NCBI GenBank assembly: GCA_028583415.1
Contig: CM053266.1
Span: 44,337,726 to 44,401,725 of the forward strand
Origin: Protea cynaroides
Taxonomy: Eukaryota; Streptophyta; Magnoliopsida; Proteales; Proteaceae
Reading direction: 5' to 3'
Length of the DNA stretch: 64,000 nt
In this document: positions 12,401 to 21,339 of the stretch, in pieces
Layout of the letters: each line of letters opens with the position of its first letter
Position numbering within the stretch: the first letter of the stretch is position 1
Notes under the pieces: generated by a model
What the model saw: only the letters and a program-made list of their open reading frames with translations
Told to the model about the DNA's origin: nothing
The model's database searches: none
Program-made: the position numbers and the translations under genes

Positions 12401-12888
12401 GGGGCAGAGACGCAACAACCTAAATTCGTTAACGTGGTTATATTACAAACAACGGATTCAACTGAACTGAAATATGAAGTTACTAAGATTCCAAGACACC
12501 GTGAATTAAGACAATTATTTCAGTAAAATTAAACTATAATTTGTAAACAACAAATAATAAAAATTTGCCGTGGGAGACAAAAAAAAACTATATAGTACCT
12601 ATAACCTTCCAAGGAGCTCCATCAACTTCAAGATTCGAACCCACTTTGATGTCGTTGCTAGTTAATGCAAAAATTTCTGCACCAATATGGAGATAGAGAA
12701 ACTGAGAGTTTGTGCGTGATAATAATTTATAACGACGAAGTTAATTAAAGCTTACTTGTAAACCTGGAACGAAGAGGCGTTCTGGGGAGGATTCGCATTG
12801 GAATAACAGACGGTTTTCTTACGAAAGAAACCGAAGAATAACGGAAGCGATGACTCGAACACAGATTCAAGGTTGCGATTCCCGCCAT
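3468..12888 (-). CDS. Plastid-targeted elongation factor P (EF-P)
   Basis: EF-P binds near the ribosomal E site and relieves stalling on proline stretches; this nuclear copy should serve plastid translation. Seven exons, in transcript order: 12888-12756, 12676-12599, 9383-9277, 4920-4843, 4438-4337, 4029-3948 and 3586-3468. They join in frame to 699 nt (232 residues), with GT/AG at every junction. Residues 1-44 contain no Asp or Glu and many Ser/Arg, as in a chloroplast transit peptide. The KOW-like N-domain follows, with loop KPGKGAAFVRTK (Lys79 at the position modified in many bacterial EF-Ps). The OB domains end in VIDFEVPISVKLTVVDVDPG, GDTAQGGSKPATLDTGA and ILVDTRTGQYMNR, the EF-P signature and C-terminus. 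ATG 12888 is in good Kozak context (A at -3, G at +4); a more upstream in-frame ATG (13065) would bury the transit peptide. Introns 2 (3.2 kb) and 3 (4.4 kb) are inflated by repeats. Confidence 0.93.
5619..6959. mobile_element. TIR DNA element, AGGG family, 7-bp TSD (1.34 kb)
   Basis: The left end AGGGAAATTTTCACCCACC and the right end (reverse complement AGGGAAAATTTCACCCACC) form inverted repeats of about 35 bp or more, continuing with CTCCCCTGTAGTTTG on both sides. Both ends are flanked by the 7-bp duplication AAAATTT (5612-5618 and 6960-6966). No transposase is visible. The minus strand inside (5976-6203) has a protein-like open frame with motifs such as LSNDPKLPEEAVLCGHTIPF. It may be a captured gene piece, but I do not recognise it. 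The element is non-autonomous. Confidence 0.85.
8285..8930 (-). mobile_element. L1-type LINE 3' fragment (zf-RVT region), decayed
   Basis: Minus-strand frames, with stops and frameshifts, read the reverse-transcriptase zinc-binding region found at the C-terminus of plant L1 ORF2: a cysteine pattern near CCLCWSATEDIH, then a DCPFSSSLWKEFL-like segment, then decayed sequence. The 3' tail (on + : tttggtaaataaa) matches that of the better preserved copy at 32975-34042. It is 5'-truncated. The right boundary is approximate and no TSD was found. Confidence 0.7.
9515..10015. repeat. Imperfect foldback repeat of about 0.5 kb
   Basis: The left segment (GATTAAAAGCTGGAACC, then CCCATTATTAATGGG) is echoed in inverted orientation on the right (CCCATTATTAATTGG, GGTTCCAAGCTTTTGGAACC). 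Identity is patchy and no TSD was located. It is probably an old MITE. Similar AACCGATT/AATCGGTT-rich patches occur around 16030-16140, 49870-50040 and 59210-59300. Confidence 0.4.
10565..11007. mobile_element. TIR MITE, AGGG family, 7-bp TSD (443 bp)
   Basis: The left end AGGGAAAATTCACCCACTCC matches the right end, whose reverse complement begins AGGGAAAATTTCATCCCTCC. Further inward, ACCCAACCCCCAACTTCG pairs with its complement. Flanks are TATTATT (10558-10564) and TATTATT (11008-11014). The site is a TTA-rich run, so this TSD alone is weak, but its length agrees with the other two family members. Subterminal text (GACTAACAG on the left, a GATGATGTGGCA-type stretch on the right) resembles the element at 5619. 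It has no coding capacity. Confidence 0.8.
11807..12612. repeat. 414-bp tandem duplication reaching the 3' end of EF-P exon 2
   Basis: Copy 1 (about 11807-12220) and copy 2 (about 12221-12612) align nearly end to end. For example, gacatcata begins at 11821 and 12235, and the same order of caaccccaagtcccaaag-like, ggagcaactatcctt and acaattatttcag segments follows. Copy 2 ends in the last bases of EF-P exon 2 and its donor. Copy 1 ends in a decayed version of the same junction (gtactgaccttccaag, about 12201-12216). A piece of exon 2 with its splice donor was therefore duplicated into the intron. Confidence 0.75.
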
Positions 12889-13113
12889 GCTTCGTTTACG
12901 GTTTCTAAGGTTACATGAGAAACACCCAAACTGATAAGAGAGTCTGGATTTGCTTCGGAAGGGGGTACGCACGTGTTTCTTACAGGTGTGTAACTTTGCA
13001 AAATGCCCGAAAACCCCTTGAAGTGCCTGGTTCCTCATTGAGGAGTAATGTACTTCACCCACCACTTTGGTAATTGGATGGGAGTTAAAAATGTAAATGG
13101 ATATTCGAAAATG

Positions 13114-13355
13114 GGATCCATATCATTTCCCGCCTGAGTTTAGGTGGGAGATTTGGCGGTTCGAATGGATGGCCGCCACCTGGCTCTCGGGTGGATCCGA
13201 GTCTTCCATCCGAGTGGACACCCCATCGGCTCAACTTGTTGGCTAGGGTGTCGGCTCGGATAGAGGGCTCAGATCCACCCGAGAGTCAGGTGACGGCCAT
13301 CCAACCAGGCCGCCAAATCTCCTGCCCAAACTCAGGCTAGAGACGATTTCTATAC
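13114..13355. mobile_element. Palindromic Mutator-like MITE, 9-bp TSD (242 bp)
   Basis: The arms are inverted repeats of about 105 bp: GCCTGAGTTT, GGAGATTTGGCGG, GGATGGCCG, CACCTG and CTCTCGGGTGGATC all recur in reverse complement on the right side. The flanking 9-bp duplication TCGAAAATG is exact (13105-13113, 13356-13364). It has no coding capacity and is much more GC-rich than its surroundings. It lies 226 bp upstream of the EF-P start codon. It belongs with the elements at 55663, 56686 and 60893. Confidence 0.85.
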
Positions 13356-13364
13356 TCGAAAATG

Positions 13365-16300
13365 TGGATGGAATTTGAATTCGCGTTCATTTTGGAGAAT
13401 ATTAATTAAAACTATTGGTTTTGGATTTGGATTCGGAAACTAGTCAAACGGGCCGGAATATATCTGTTGTGTTTAGTCTAATATTAAAACGCATATAACT
13501 TTAGGTTTTAAAATGTTAAGACGCGTATGGCATAAATGTTTATATAGCCATTTAGGGTTTCGTCTTGTATTTTCTCAGGGTATGTGATATATTTGTTTTA
13601 AATTGAATGTCCGATTTTCTCTTCAAAATTGCATTCTTCTCGTGCATGTCTATATACATTTATAATGTTGTGACAACTATTGTGTACTGTAATACACATC
13701 AAGTTTAAAACAAATGTATCGTTTACCATAAGAAAATATGAAACGAAACTTTAAATAACTATATAAACATTAAAGCTAAATGAGTCTTAACACTCTAAAA
13801 CCTAATGTTATATGCGTTTTAACACTAGGCTAAACGGAGATGATATAATCCAATCCGTTTAACTGATATCTGAATACAACCCCAGCTGTCACATCTCATT
13901 CAGATGTCTCAGAAGTGTGATTGAGCCGCTCGTAAGCAATCGGGTCTAACCCCAAGATCTCACAAAGCTGTGTATATCGTTACTAAACCCAATAAATCCA
14001 AATATAAGAAAACCACGAAATTAGAGATATAAATTTAAATTAATAAAGTGAGACTACCTGTTATAAGATAATTTTAAAAAAAATTAACTCACGGCATAAA
14101 TAACGTAAAATCATATATACTCAAAGTCAACACTTAATATAATCATCCACCTAAACATCCATCCAAGCACAAAGGTTCTTAAACTACAACTAAATAAATT
14201 AGTAATGATGTATGCATTTACTCGAAGACGCATGTATCACACTCGCACGTGCTCCCATGAATGTCCCCCTCGGCAACCTTCACGTCAAGTCCAACTAGCT
14301 AGGATAGACACCACCGGCGACTCCATATAATCAGCTACTGTAATACCTGCATTAGAATCTAAAAAAGAAAACACGCATAAAGTGAGCTTTCTAACTTGAG
14401 CTCAGTAAGAAACAAAACAAGCATACAAACAATAATGCATGATATAACATTCAAGGTCTAGTAATGATTGACAAAGCGCTGAGGTAGAGAACAACTACAC
14501 CAAAGAGGGCATAAACTCCCATATGTGATGAGGGAGCAAACTTTCACCCAAGTCACACCGTCGCATATAGCACCTCCCAACAAGTAGATTCCCTATGGGG
14601 ATAGGGCTAGACCAAGCCAGTGTCGCATCGGCACCCACCTCAAGGTCCCCCTCCTACTCGAGCCTACACCAACATCTAACCCCTTAATGGCTAGGATTAT
14701 AATAAAAAAAAGATTTGACTCTAACCAATCCTAACAGGTCATATAATGTAACTACATATCGTACTCCAATAGAGAGCCCGATTTGAATCCCCCTACCTAT
14801 ACATCGTCACCCCACTAAGATATTGGCGGATGCAAAGCATTGCCCACATGGTAACCCCTCCCCAATCTATCGGGAAACGTATTACCACACAGTGGTAACC
14901 AAATATTATGTATCACACACATACAATCATAATGCAAATGCATGAATAATTATCACATATATTGGATGACATGTTATTCAACTAAAATGCATCGCAAACA
15001 TGCAATGTTATTAAGAAACAAGAAAATAAGTCAAATCTATCCCTCACTTGGTAGGTGATAACTACCCGCCCTCTGCTAAGACAGAGACTAATCTTGCATT
15101 CTCACGTTGTACCTATAATTAGTTTCTTATTGCCAATCCATTTTGACTTGGTTTGATTACTAATTAGGTTACATTAATGGGCCACAACACTAATAGTATG
15201 CCAACGCATAGACCTTAGGCAAGTAGGCTAGAGTTCATAGCCCAAAGTTAGGTTCTAAATCTTGAAGTAGAAGCCATGGGGTTGTATAGTATCAAGTACT
15301 TCGGCAGGAGTTTGCAATCGGATGGATACTGAGACAGGTTATAAATCTTACAGACCTCACTATAAGTGTCCGGTAGCAGGTCCAATGGCAAATCACTGCG
15401 CGACCGGATGTCTGATTGGACGCTTCCATAAGGCTACTATGATCTATTGGCCTTTGCCGCCTCCAGCCCTGGTGCCTCCTTTTTCATCTGCCACTGGTGG
15501 TTGTTGTAGCCTGCTCCCCTGCTGACTAACCTATAGTGTATCCGTCTTTACAGTGACAGCGAGTGCTGCCTTAGTGCCTTGTTCAGTTGCTCCCCTCTGC
15601 AACACTGTTGGAGGCATGGAAACTAGAAGTATGCACAATGCAGTAATAATGTAATAACAATATAATATACAATATTCCTCATTTCCTTGCACCCGTCTGC
15701 CCATCTCCCTCATACCACACACACTCATGTTATAGCCTACGTGTAAGTGAAAGTGAGAAACCATGGGCGTGGTCATGTGGAGATTCTACCCATACCATCT
15801 ATTAGTGTTGTTCCCCACATTCATCAAATAAACTCAGCTTATCGACAATAAGGCCATGTTGAACAACTAGCATTGGTTAAATATGCTGCAACTTACATGA
15901 AATGGTGTTTTAAACTGTTACATGGACTTGGAGTGTCTTATTTATGTTACATAGTTCATCCCTCATGAACCAAATGCCCTCTTTATACGTAGTGTAAATG
16001 AACTTTATGGTCAATAATATATGCATCAACAAAAATTGATTATTGAAAAACCGTTTAAAAACTAGCAAACCCAAATCGATTACTAATCGATTTTGGTTTC
16101 AATTTTGACACCGTTTAGTTAATCGGTTCGATTTTGGTTTTATCCTCCTATACACCATAGTGCACAGGGCTGGATTGTTAAACTGATTATAAACCATTTA
16201 ACACCATTATACAACTCTCCCTTTTAGATAACGCATCAGAGTCTTGTGTTTGTTTTGCATAGCAAGACTCGTCATACGAATGTGGAGAGGATGAAGAGTC

Positions 16301-17160
16301 CAAGTAAGCCTGGAGTCTCCCACTCCAGTCGCATCTCTACCTTTCTAGAGGAGAGGAGGTCCCACATGCCAACTGTCTTGCTGGACAGTGGAACGCACAA
16401 GGGAGGTGCAACTTCGACTTCTTACCCAGGGTGACACATGTCGTCCAACCCGTGCTCCCCACGAAACAACATTGTTAGTGTGCGGTTATACAAGTTTTAG
16501 GGTGAACCTTGCCATAGCACACGCAGGGTTCAGTTTGAATATCCTTCAAACTAAGTCTGTGGGTCCAATTGATATGTTATTCAAACATACGACTGTTTTA
16601 TCTGTCCAGCAACAAGGTTCGACTGCAAGTACTATTGCATTCTATGATCGACAGGGTGCATCTGGACAGCCCAGTTTGTTCTGTTGACCTGTCTGTCGTA
16701 GGTTTACCCTTCAGTTATCTGTATACATTATTCGTAATGAAGTAACTTACACTTATCTTCTTGGGTGTTGATATCTATTTGGGTGTCACATTCATCTCAT
16801 AAACGGTGAGAAGACTTGTCACGTGTTAAAATCCAAATTAGTCAAAGATTTTAAGATGTATGTCTTACACTAATTATTCGAAATCGAATTTGAATCCAAT
16901 TATTTGAATTCGAATTACCCTAAATAGATGCAAATTTGAATCAAATCTAAATTTTTGATTATCCATTTCCATCCTTACGTGTCTGACAAAGTTAAGGTAA
17001 TTATGTGAGAATGCTTGAGAAAGAATTCCACAGTAGGTGGTGTGGGATTATTTTTCCCATTTGTCTTTAATAAATGGGTCACTTCATTGAAGCTCGCTGC
17101 CCCTTCCACTTCTAAGGCTGGGAATATTTTTCCCACTGTGAACCTTTCGTTACTGAATGG
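13365..17160. other. Intergenic, repeat-derived, no intact gene
   Basis: No convincing coding frame was seen. Most of it (about 13887-16790) may be one degraded LTR. AT-rich sequence at 16800-17000 leads into the promoter of the trihelix gene. Confidence 0.55.
13887..16790 (-). mobile_element. Possible solo LTR of a Ty3/gypsy-type element
   Basis: On the minus strand the block begins TGTGACACCC (16790) and ends GATGTGACA (13887), giving TG...CA termini typical of large plant gypsy LTRs. The interior has the spaced GC-rich islands common in such LTRs (for example around 14500-14700 and 14760-14890) but no gag or pol. The flanking 5-mers do not match, so the boundaries and even the single-LTR reading are tentative. 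Confidence 0.3.
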
Positions 17161-17166
17161 ATCACA

Positions 17167-17174
17167 TATAAAAG
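17167..17174 (+). promoter_or_regulatory. TATA box of the trihelix gene
   Basis: TATAAAAG lies about 195 nt before a good splice donor in the 5' UTR. A telo-box-like AGGGTTTT follows at about 17219, inside the presumed leader. Transcription would start near 17200. Confidence 0.55.
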
Positions 17175-17362
17175 CCTACAGCTTTACGGGTCCCGTCCGC
17201 CCTTCCGAAATCGTTTCTAGGGTTTTGGTGTGCTTGATTTCGGAGATTAGATTCAGTGGTGGCGTTTTCTGTTCTCATCAGAGTTGTGCATAACCTTTGA
17301 TGAGATCTGCGGTCCTTTGATCGCACAATTTGATTGCAGAATTTGAGCACTAAACTGTTCAG

Positions 17363-17489
17363 GTGGGTTTTTTTGATGATGTTTATGCAGAGACATTCTC
17401 AAGATGTATTTTTTCTGGTATAAAGTTGATTTTTTTTAATGAATTGCTGTTCATTTAAGGAATACAACTCTTGGTATTTGGTTCTGCAG
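17363..17489 (+). other. 5' UTR intron of the trihelix gene
   Basis: A CAG|GTGGGT donor at 17362/17363 and a T-rich stretch ending TCTGCAG at 17489 define a 127-nt intron whose acceptor lies two bases before the ATG. If it is not removed, an in-frame upstream ATG at 17471 would add seven residues. Confidence 0.6.
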
Positions 17490-17491
17490 AA

Positions 17492-18700
17492 ATGGACGAC
17501 ACGGAGGACGATGCGAGGTATCCTCCAAACCCTTACCCTGTAAATTACCATCAAAATTCCAGTTCATCGCATCGCCCGAAGCTGCCGGTCCGCAACGCCT
17601 CTTATTCGCAACCTGTCGACAATGAATATGGTGATGAAGACGATGAAGAAGAGGAACAAGAAGAAGAAGTAGAAGAAGAAGAGGAAGAAGAAGAGGAAGA
17701 ACAAGAAGAGGAAGAAGAGGAGGAAGAAGAAGAGGAAGACGAAGAAAATGGTGCCCATCGAGTAGTAGAAGAAGCTGAGGTCGATGAAGATGACGAAGAT
17801 GATGACGAACGAAACAATTATCACCAAAGGATTGAAGCAGATGGAGAGGATTCTGAAAGGCACAGAAAGAAACGGAAACTCAAGAATCTAGCTTTAGGTT
17901 ATGAATTTACCCGGCGCGTATCGGTACCTTCTGCTGCTGCTGCTCCTCCTCCCTCGAAACCATCTTTTGTTGTTCGGAATTCCCCAGCTGATTGGACAGA
18001 ACATGGAACTTTTGTTTTATTAAATGCATGGGGTGATCGATTTCTTCAGCTTGGGAGAAAGAGTCTTCGTTCTGATGAATGGCATGAAGTTGCCAACAAG
18101 GTCTCAGAGGAGTCAAATACTCTTAGGACAGACACTCAGTGTCGCAATCGTCTAGATACATTGAAGAAGAAATACAAGAAAGAGAAGATGAGATTAGCAG
18201 AAACCGGCAGTACCACCAGTAAATGGGTTTACTTCAAAAAAATGGATATGCTAATGACAGCATCACCACGGCAACCTGGGCTCTCCTGTGGTTTGGATTC
18301 TGGAGAGTATGTGTTCATGAACCCTAGGGTATATTTAAATCGCTCTAATGGGTTGGATGAGATGAGGGACAGTCCGGGGAACTCGGAATCTTCAGACGGC
18401 AATGAAGATGATTCGGATGGACTTCCACCTAGAAGGACAAAATTTAGAGAGGATGGCGATGATGGGTCTTCTTTTAGGTTGCTTGCCGATTCCATTCAGA
18501 AGTTTGGTGAGATCTATGAGAAGATTGAGAACAGCAAGAGGCAGCAAATGCTAGAATTGGAGAAAATGAGGATGGAGTTCCACAGAGATTTAGAATTGCA
18601 GAAGAGGCAGATTCTGGAACGGGCACAGGCTGAGATTGCAAAAATCCGGCAAGGGGACGATGAAGACATCGATGTTTCTGCTGAGAACATCAGTGAATGA
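17492..18700 (+). CDS. Trihelix transcription factor, SIP1/ASIL type
   Basis: The product is 402 residues from ATG 17492, in a single coding exon. In order it has a His/Ser/Asn-rich N-terminus, a long Glu/Asp run (about residues 45-110, encoded by an impure GAA/GAG/GAC repeat), and a basic cluster RHRKKRKLKN (likely nuclear localisation signal). The trihelix (GT/Myb-SANT-like) domain spans about residues 167-255: DWTEHGTFVLLNAWGDRFLQ, then RSDEWHEVA and CRNRLDTLKKKYKKEK, with the three helix-anchoring aromatics W, W, and Y/F. After a Ser/Asp-rich linker, a C-terminal coiled coil (about 331-390; EKMRMEFHRDLELQKRQILE) gives the 4th-helix/oligomerisation region of the SIP1 clade. Relatives in Arabidopsis repress embryonic seed genes; that role is not shown here. 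It acts in the nucleus as a DNA-binding regulator. Confidence 0.9.
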   Translation: MDDTEDDARYPPNPYPVNYHQNSSSSHRPKLPVRNASYSQPVDNEYGDEDDEEEEQEEEVEEEEEEEEEEQEEEEEEEEEEEDEENGAHRVVEEAEVDEDDEDDDERNNYHQRIEADGEDSERHRKKRKLKNLALGYEFTRRVSVPSAAAAPPPSKPSFVVRNSPADWTEHGTFVLLNAWGDRFLQLGRKSLRSDEWHEVANKVSEESNTLRTDTQCRNRLDTLKKKYKKEKMRLAETGSTTSKWVYFKKMDMLMTASPRQPGLSCGLDSGEYVFMNPRVYLNRSNGLDEMRDSPGNSESSDGNEDDSDGLPPRRTKFREDGDDGSSFRLLADSIQKFGEIYEKIENSKRQQMLELEKMRMEFHRDLELQKRQILERAQAEIAKIRQGDDEDIDVSAENISE

Positions 18701-21330
18701 TGTATGTGGTATCCTGCTTTCGTTCCTCTTAATGAACCTTTTAACTTATCTGCAGATTGAATTGCTTGCCTTATGTGGTACAGTATAGCTACCTTTAGTT
18801 CTGATAGAGCGTTGGATTATGTTATAAGGTGATTCTTGCAATTCTTCCTGTCGTTATGCCTTTGTTTGAGGAATTTTCTGTCTTAACTGCCTAGCTGAGG
18901 ACTGAATAGAAATGATGCGGTGTCTTCGGTTCCAAGGGTAAGCCCTTGGTCCAAAGAAAGAGTTCTAGCCCCTTGATTGTGGGTATTGGTTCCATGCAGA
19001 GTGGTGCCTGCCAGGTTTCTTTGCATCCCCTGAGGTTTCTAAGCATATAACCATAGCATATAGTGAGTAGGCTTTGTTACCTTTTCCTTGAATCCTTCAT
19101 GTTGATTGTTGCCCGTGAGACCCATCTTTTGATGCTTCCAGCTTGGTGACAATTGTGTATACATTGGGAATTTTGTGGAGAACTTTTGAATATTTGTTGA
19201 TATTTTGAATAGTTTATAAGAGAATGAAACAGTCTCACGCGGCCACGCCTTTTCTGGTAAGTACATTAATGCAATTTGTTGCCATAAGCCAATGCTTGTG
19301 ACTCGTAGCATAAGAGAAGTATTTTTTTTTGTCGGACATGTAGGACTCTTTATTAGCCGTACCTGTGGATCTGTTATACACTATAATATATACAAGTATA
19401 TAAGGTACATAAATGCTGAAATCCACTACCATTAATCATATTGAATGGAGTTACTTGATGGGTGGAATGATGCTATTGCTTGGCTAGTGAGCTATGATAC
19501 TGCCCCCAGCTTAACATAAAATGATTACAATTTTATGTGTGATGATGTTTAAGTAGATCCACTTTTGCTGATGCCTTCGTCAATCTTCACTGCTATAGCC
19601 TCCACGAAGCTGAATTTCTCTACAATAGCTTGCTCCTTTTTTATTTTGTGACATGTTAAAACATCTTTGTTTTCCTTGCTCTTGCTCAGGCTCCTTTGTA
19701 TTGTCAAACTTAGCTTCCCAGTGAATTTGCTGAAGGGGTTCCACCATTTCTCCAAAATCATACTTCTCCTAGTGATTTTATCGCTCAGCTGCCATCCCCT
19801 ACTTTCACTCTGCAGTCTGCACTAGATGATTGTCTGTGTCTCAACTTAGTTCACTTTGCTTCTTCCACTTTCTTTCTTTGAGATTTAGAAGCAACGGCTT
19901 CTTATGTGAAAAACTATGACAAAATTAGTCAACTACTCTAGTCTGTACAATACCGAAGTGGTTACTGGTTGCTGCCACCTTAGTATTTGTTCTTTGCGTG
20001 TGAAGAATATCTTTTACTAATTTTTGTTATCATTCTTTTTGGAAAAGTCTTATACTACTTTTTGTTGTCGCCCTTAAGAAAACATGGGTTTCGTATCTCA
20101 ATTCTCAGCTTCTTGTGAATGAGATCTGATGAAGACAGCCTGGTTGAATTGCAGAAAACCTTGGCCCTAATTTACTGGCTTGAAATCCATTTGAAACTTA
20201 AAAAACAAAATTCATTGGTCACCGAGCCCAATAATTACCTGATTCACTTGACACTTATTGATCCCATTGGCATATTTTTATGTTTTGATAGGAGGCTCCA
20301 AGGAGAGTTAAACTCCTGACCTCTTTGAGTTGTTGGTCTTTACCAATTGAGCTACCCCTTGGGGTTAACTTCATTGGCATATTTTTTTTTTTTTTTGGGT
20401 AAATAAACTTCATTGGCATATTAGTTACTGAATGCCTAAAATTTCTATTTTTCTCTTTTCTTGGGAGAGGTAACAACATTAGTAATGGAAATGTGGAGAT
20501 ACATACCAAACTACTGCAGATAACCCCTTAGCAAAAGCAAAACAAGGGGAAAAAGCACAATGGATACTATCTCAAAGTAGAGTGGAGGTCTATCCACCCT
20601 CTTCTTGCTAACTCATTAACTACTTCATTAGCAACTCTTAGCTGCCACTGCAATTAAACATGCAGTTGAGATGTCAACTGCCATGTGGATCTTATAAATT
20701 GAGGTTAGCACTATGGTGCCTCCATTGAATTCCTCATTCTTCTATTGGCATTGTGTGTCCTCTTCCAGTACTTCATGTGACCATCCCTTTTCAATCAATA
20801 ATTCTATACCCCTTTCTAAGTACCCTAAGTTCTGCTCTTGTGGAGTTTCCTTCCTCGGTTGGTCCAAAATACGGCAACAATTCTTCCATCCCAAACTCTA
20901 ATTACTCTTTCAAAACTTGAAGGACTGCGATTTTCTAGAGAGCAACAATCCACATTTAGACTTCCTTGGTTGCAAGGTAAACCAAAGGAAGAGAAGTTAA
21001 AATTTTCAAACCTGAAATGGAAACTTTTATGATCATTACCTAATATGATTGTATAAACTATTAAAATTTCTTACCTTATTTACTATTGTTACTTTTTAAA
21101 TGTAAATTTTAAATGCAAGGGATTTTGATGCGAAGTAAAGTGGGGTTAATAACCATATAGGGAATGTTTTGGAGTTAGTTACTTAGTCATGTGATAGTTA
21201 TGTGCTGTAATGATAATAAAAGTTTCCTTCTCAAGTTTGAAAATTTTAGTTCCGTTCCCTTTAATTTCCCTTTCAACCACTCAGCATAATTTAGCGATTT
21301 CCTCAGGGATAGGGTTTACCAATCAGCTTT
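18701..21330. other. Intergenic and 3' flank, small insertions only
   Basis: The first few hundred bases are the 3' UTR of the trihelix gene. The rest has no supported gene. The one readable feature is the nested SINE/L1-tail insertion at 20265-20422. Confidence 0.55.
20265..20422 (-). mobile_element. Nested insertion: SINE plus a 22-bp L1 tail at one target
   Basis: The 12-mer CATTGGCATATT occurs three times (20265-20276, 20372-20383, 20411-20422). Between the first two lies a tRNA-derived SINE on the minus strand, with A box TAGCTCAATTGG and a B-box-like GGAGTTTAACTC. Between the last two lies only a T13 run plus gggtaaata (20384-20405), flanked by the 17-bp duplication AACTTCATTGGCATATT. 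That 22-bp insert is the 3' tail signature of the L1 elements at 8285 and 32975. Two target-primed insertions therefore hit the same site in turn. Confidence 0.7.
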
Positions 21331-21339
21331 TTTGTCATC

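Larger units (their letters stand above)
9384..12598 (-). other. EF-P intron 2, 3.2 kb
   Basis: The intron is bounded by a GTACTA donor at 12598 and a TAG acceptor at 9384-9386. It contains an imperfect inverted repeat (about 9515-10015), a 443-bp TIR element (10565-11007), a pyrimidine-rich microsatellite (about 11040-11080) and a 414-bp tandem duplication reaching exon 2. Confidence 0.8.

Noticed and set aside
12745..13065. An EF-P start at the upstream Met (13065)
   Set aside because: It would add 59 residues before the transit peptide and run through the likely 5' UTR. The Met at 12888 has good Kozak context and gives a typical transit peptide.
15322..16687. ORFs of 62-99 codons
   Set aside because: They overlap in different frames, have no domains, and lie in repeat-like sequence.
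13887..16790. A complete gypsy retrotransposon
   Set aside because: No gag or pol motif and no second LTR were found, and the flanking 5-mers do not match. At most it is a degraded solo LTR, recorded at low confidence.
17564..17863. Antisense ORFs rich in Phe or Ser opposite the trihelix acidic tract
   Set aside because: They are shadows of the GAA/GAG repeat coding for Glu.
20300..20366. tRNA gene on the minus strand (GGGGTAGCTCAATTGG...)
   Set aside because: It has A and B box resemblance, but the arms do not pair into a cloverleaf, and a target duplication flanks the unit. It fits a tRNA-derived SINE.
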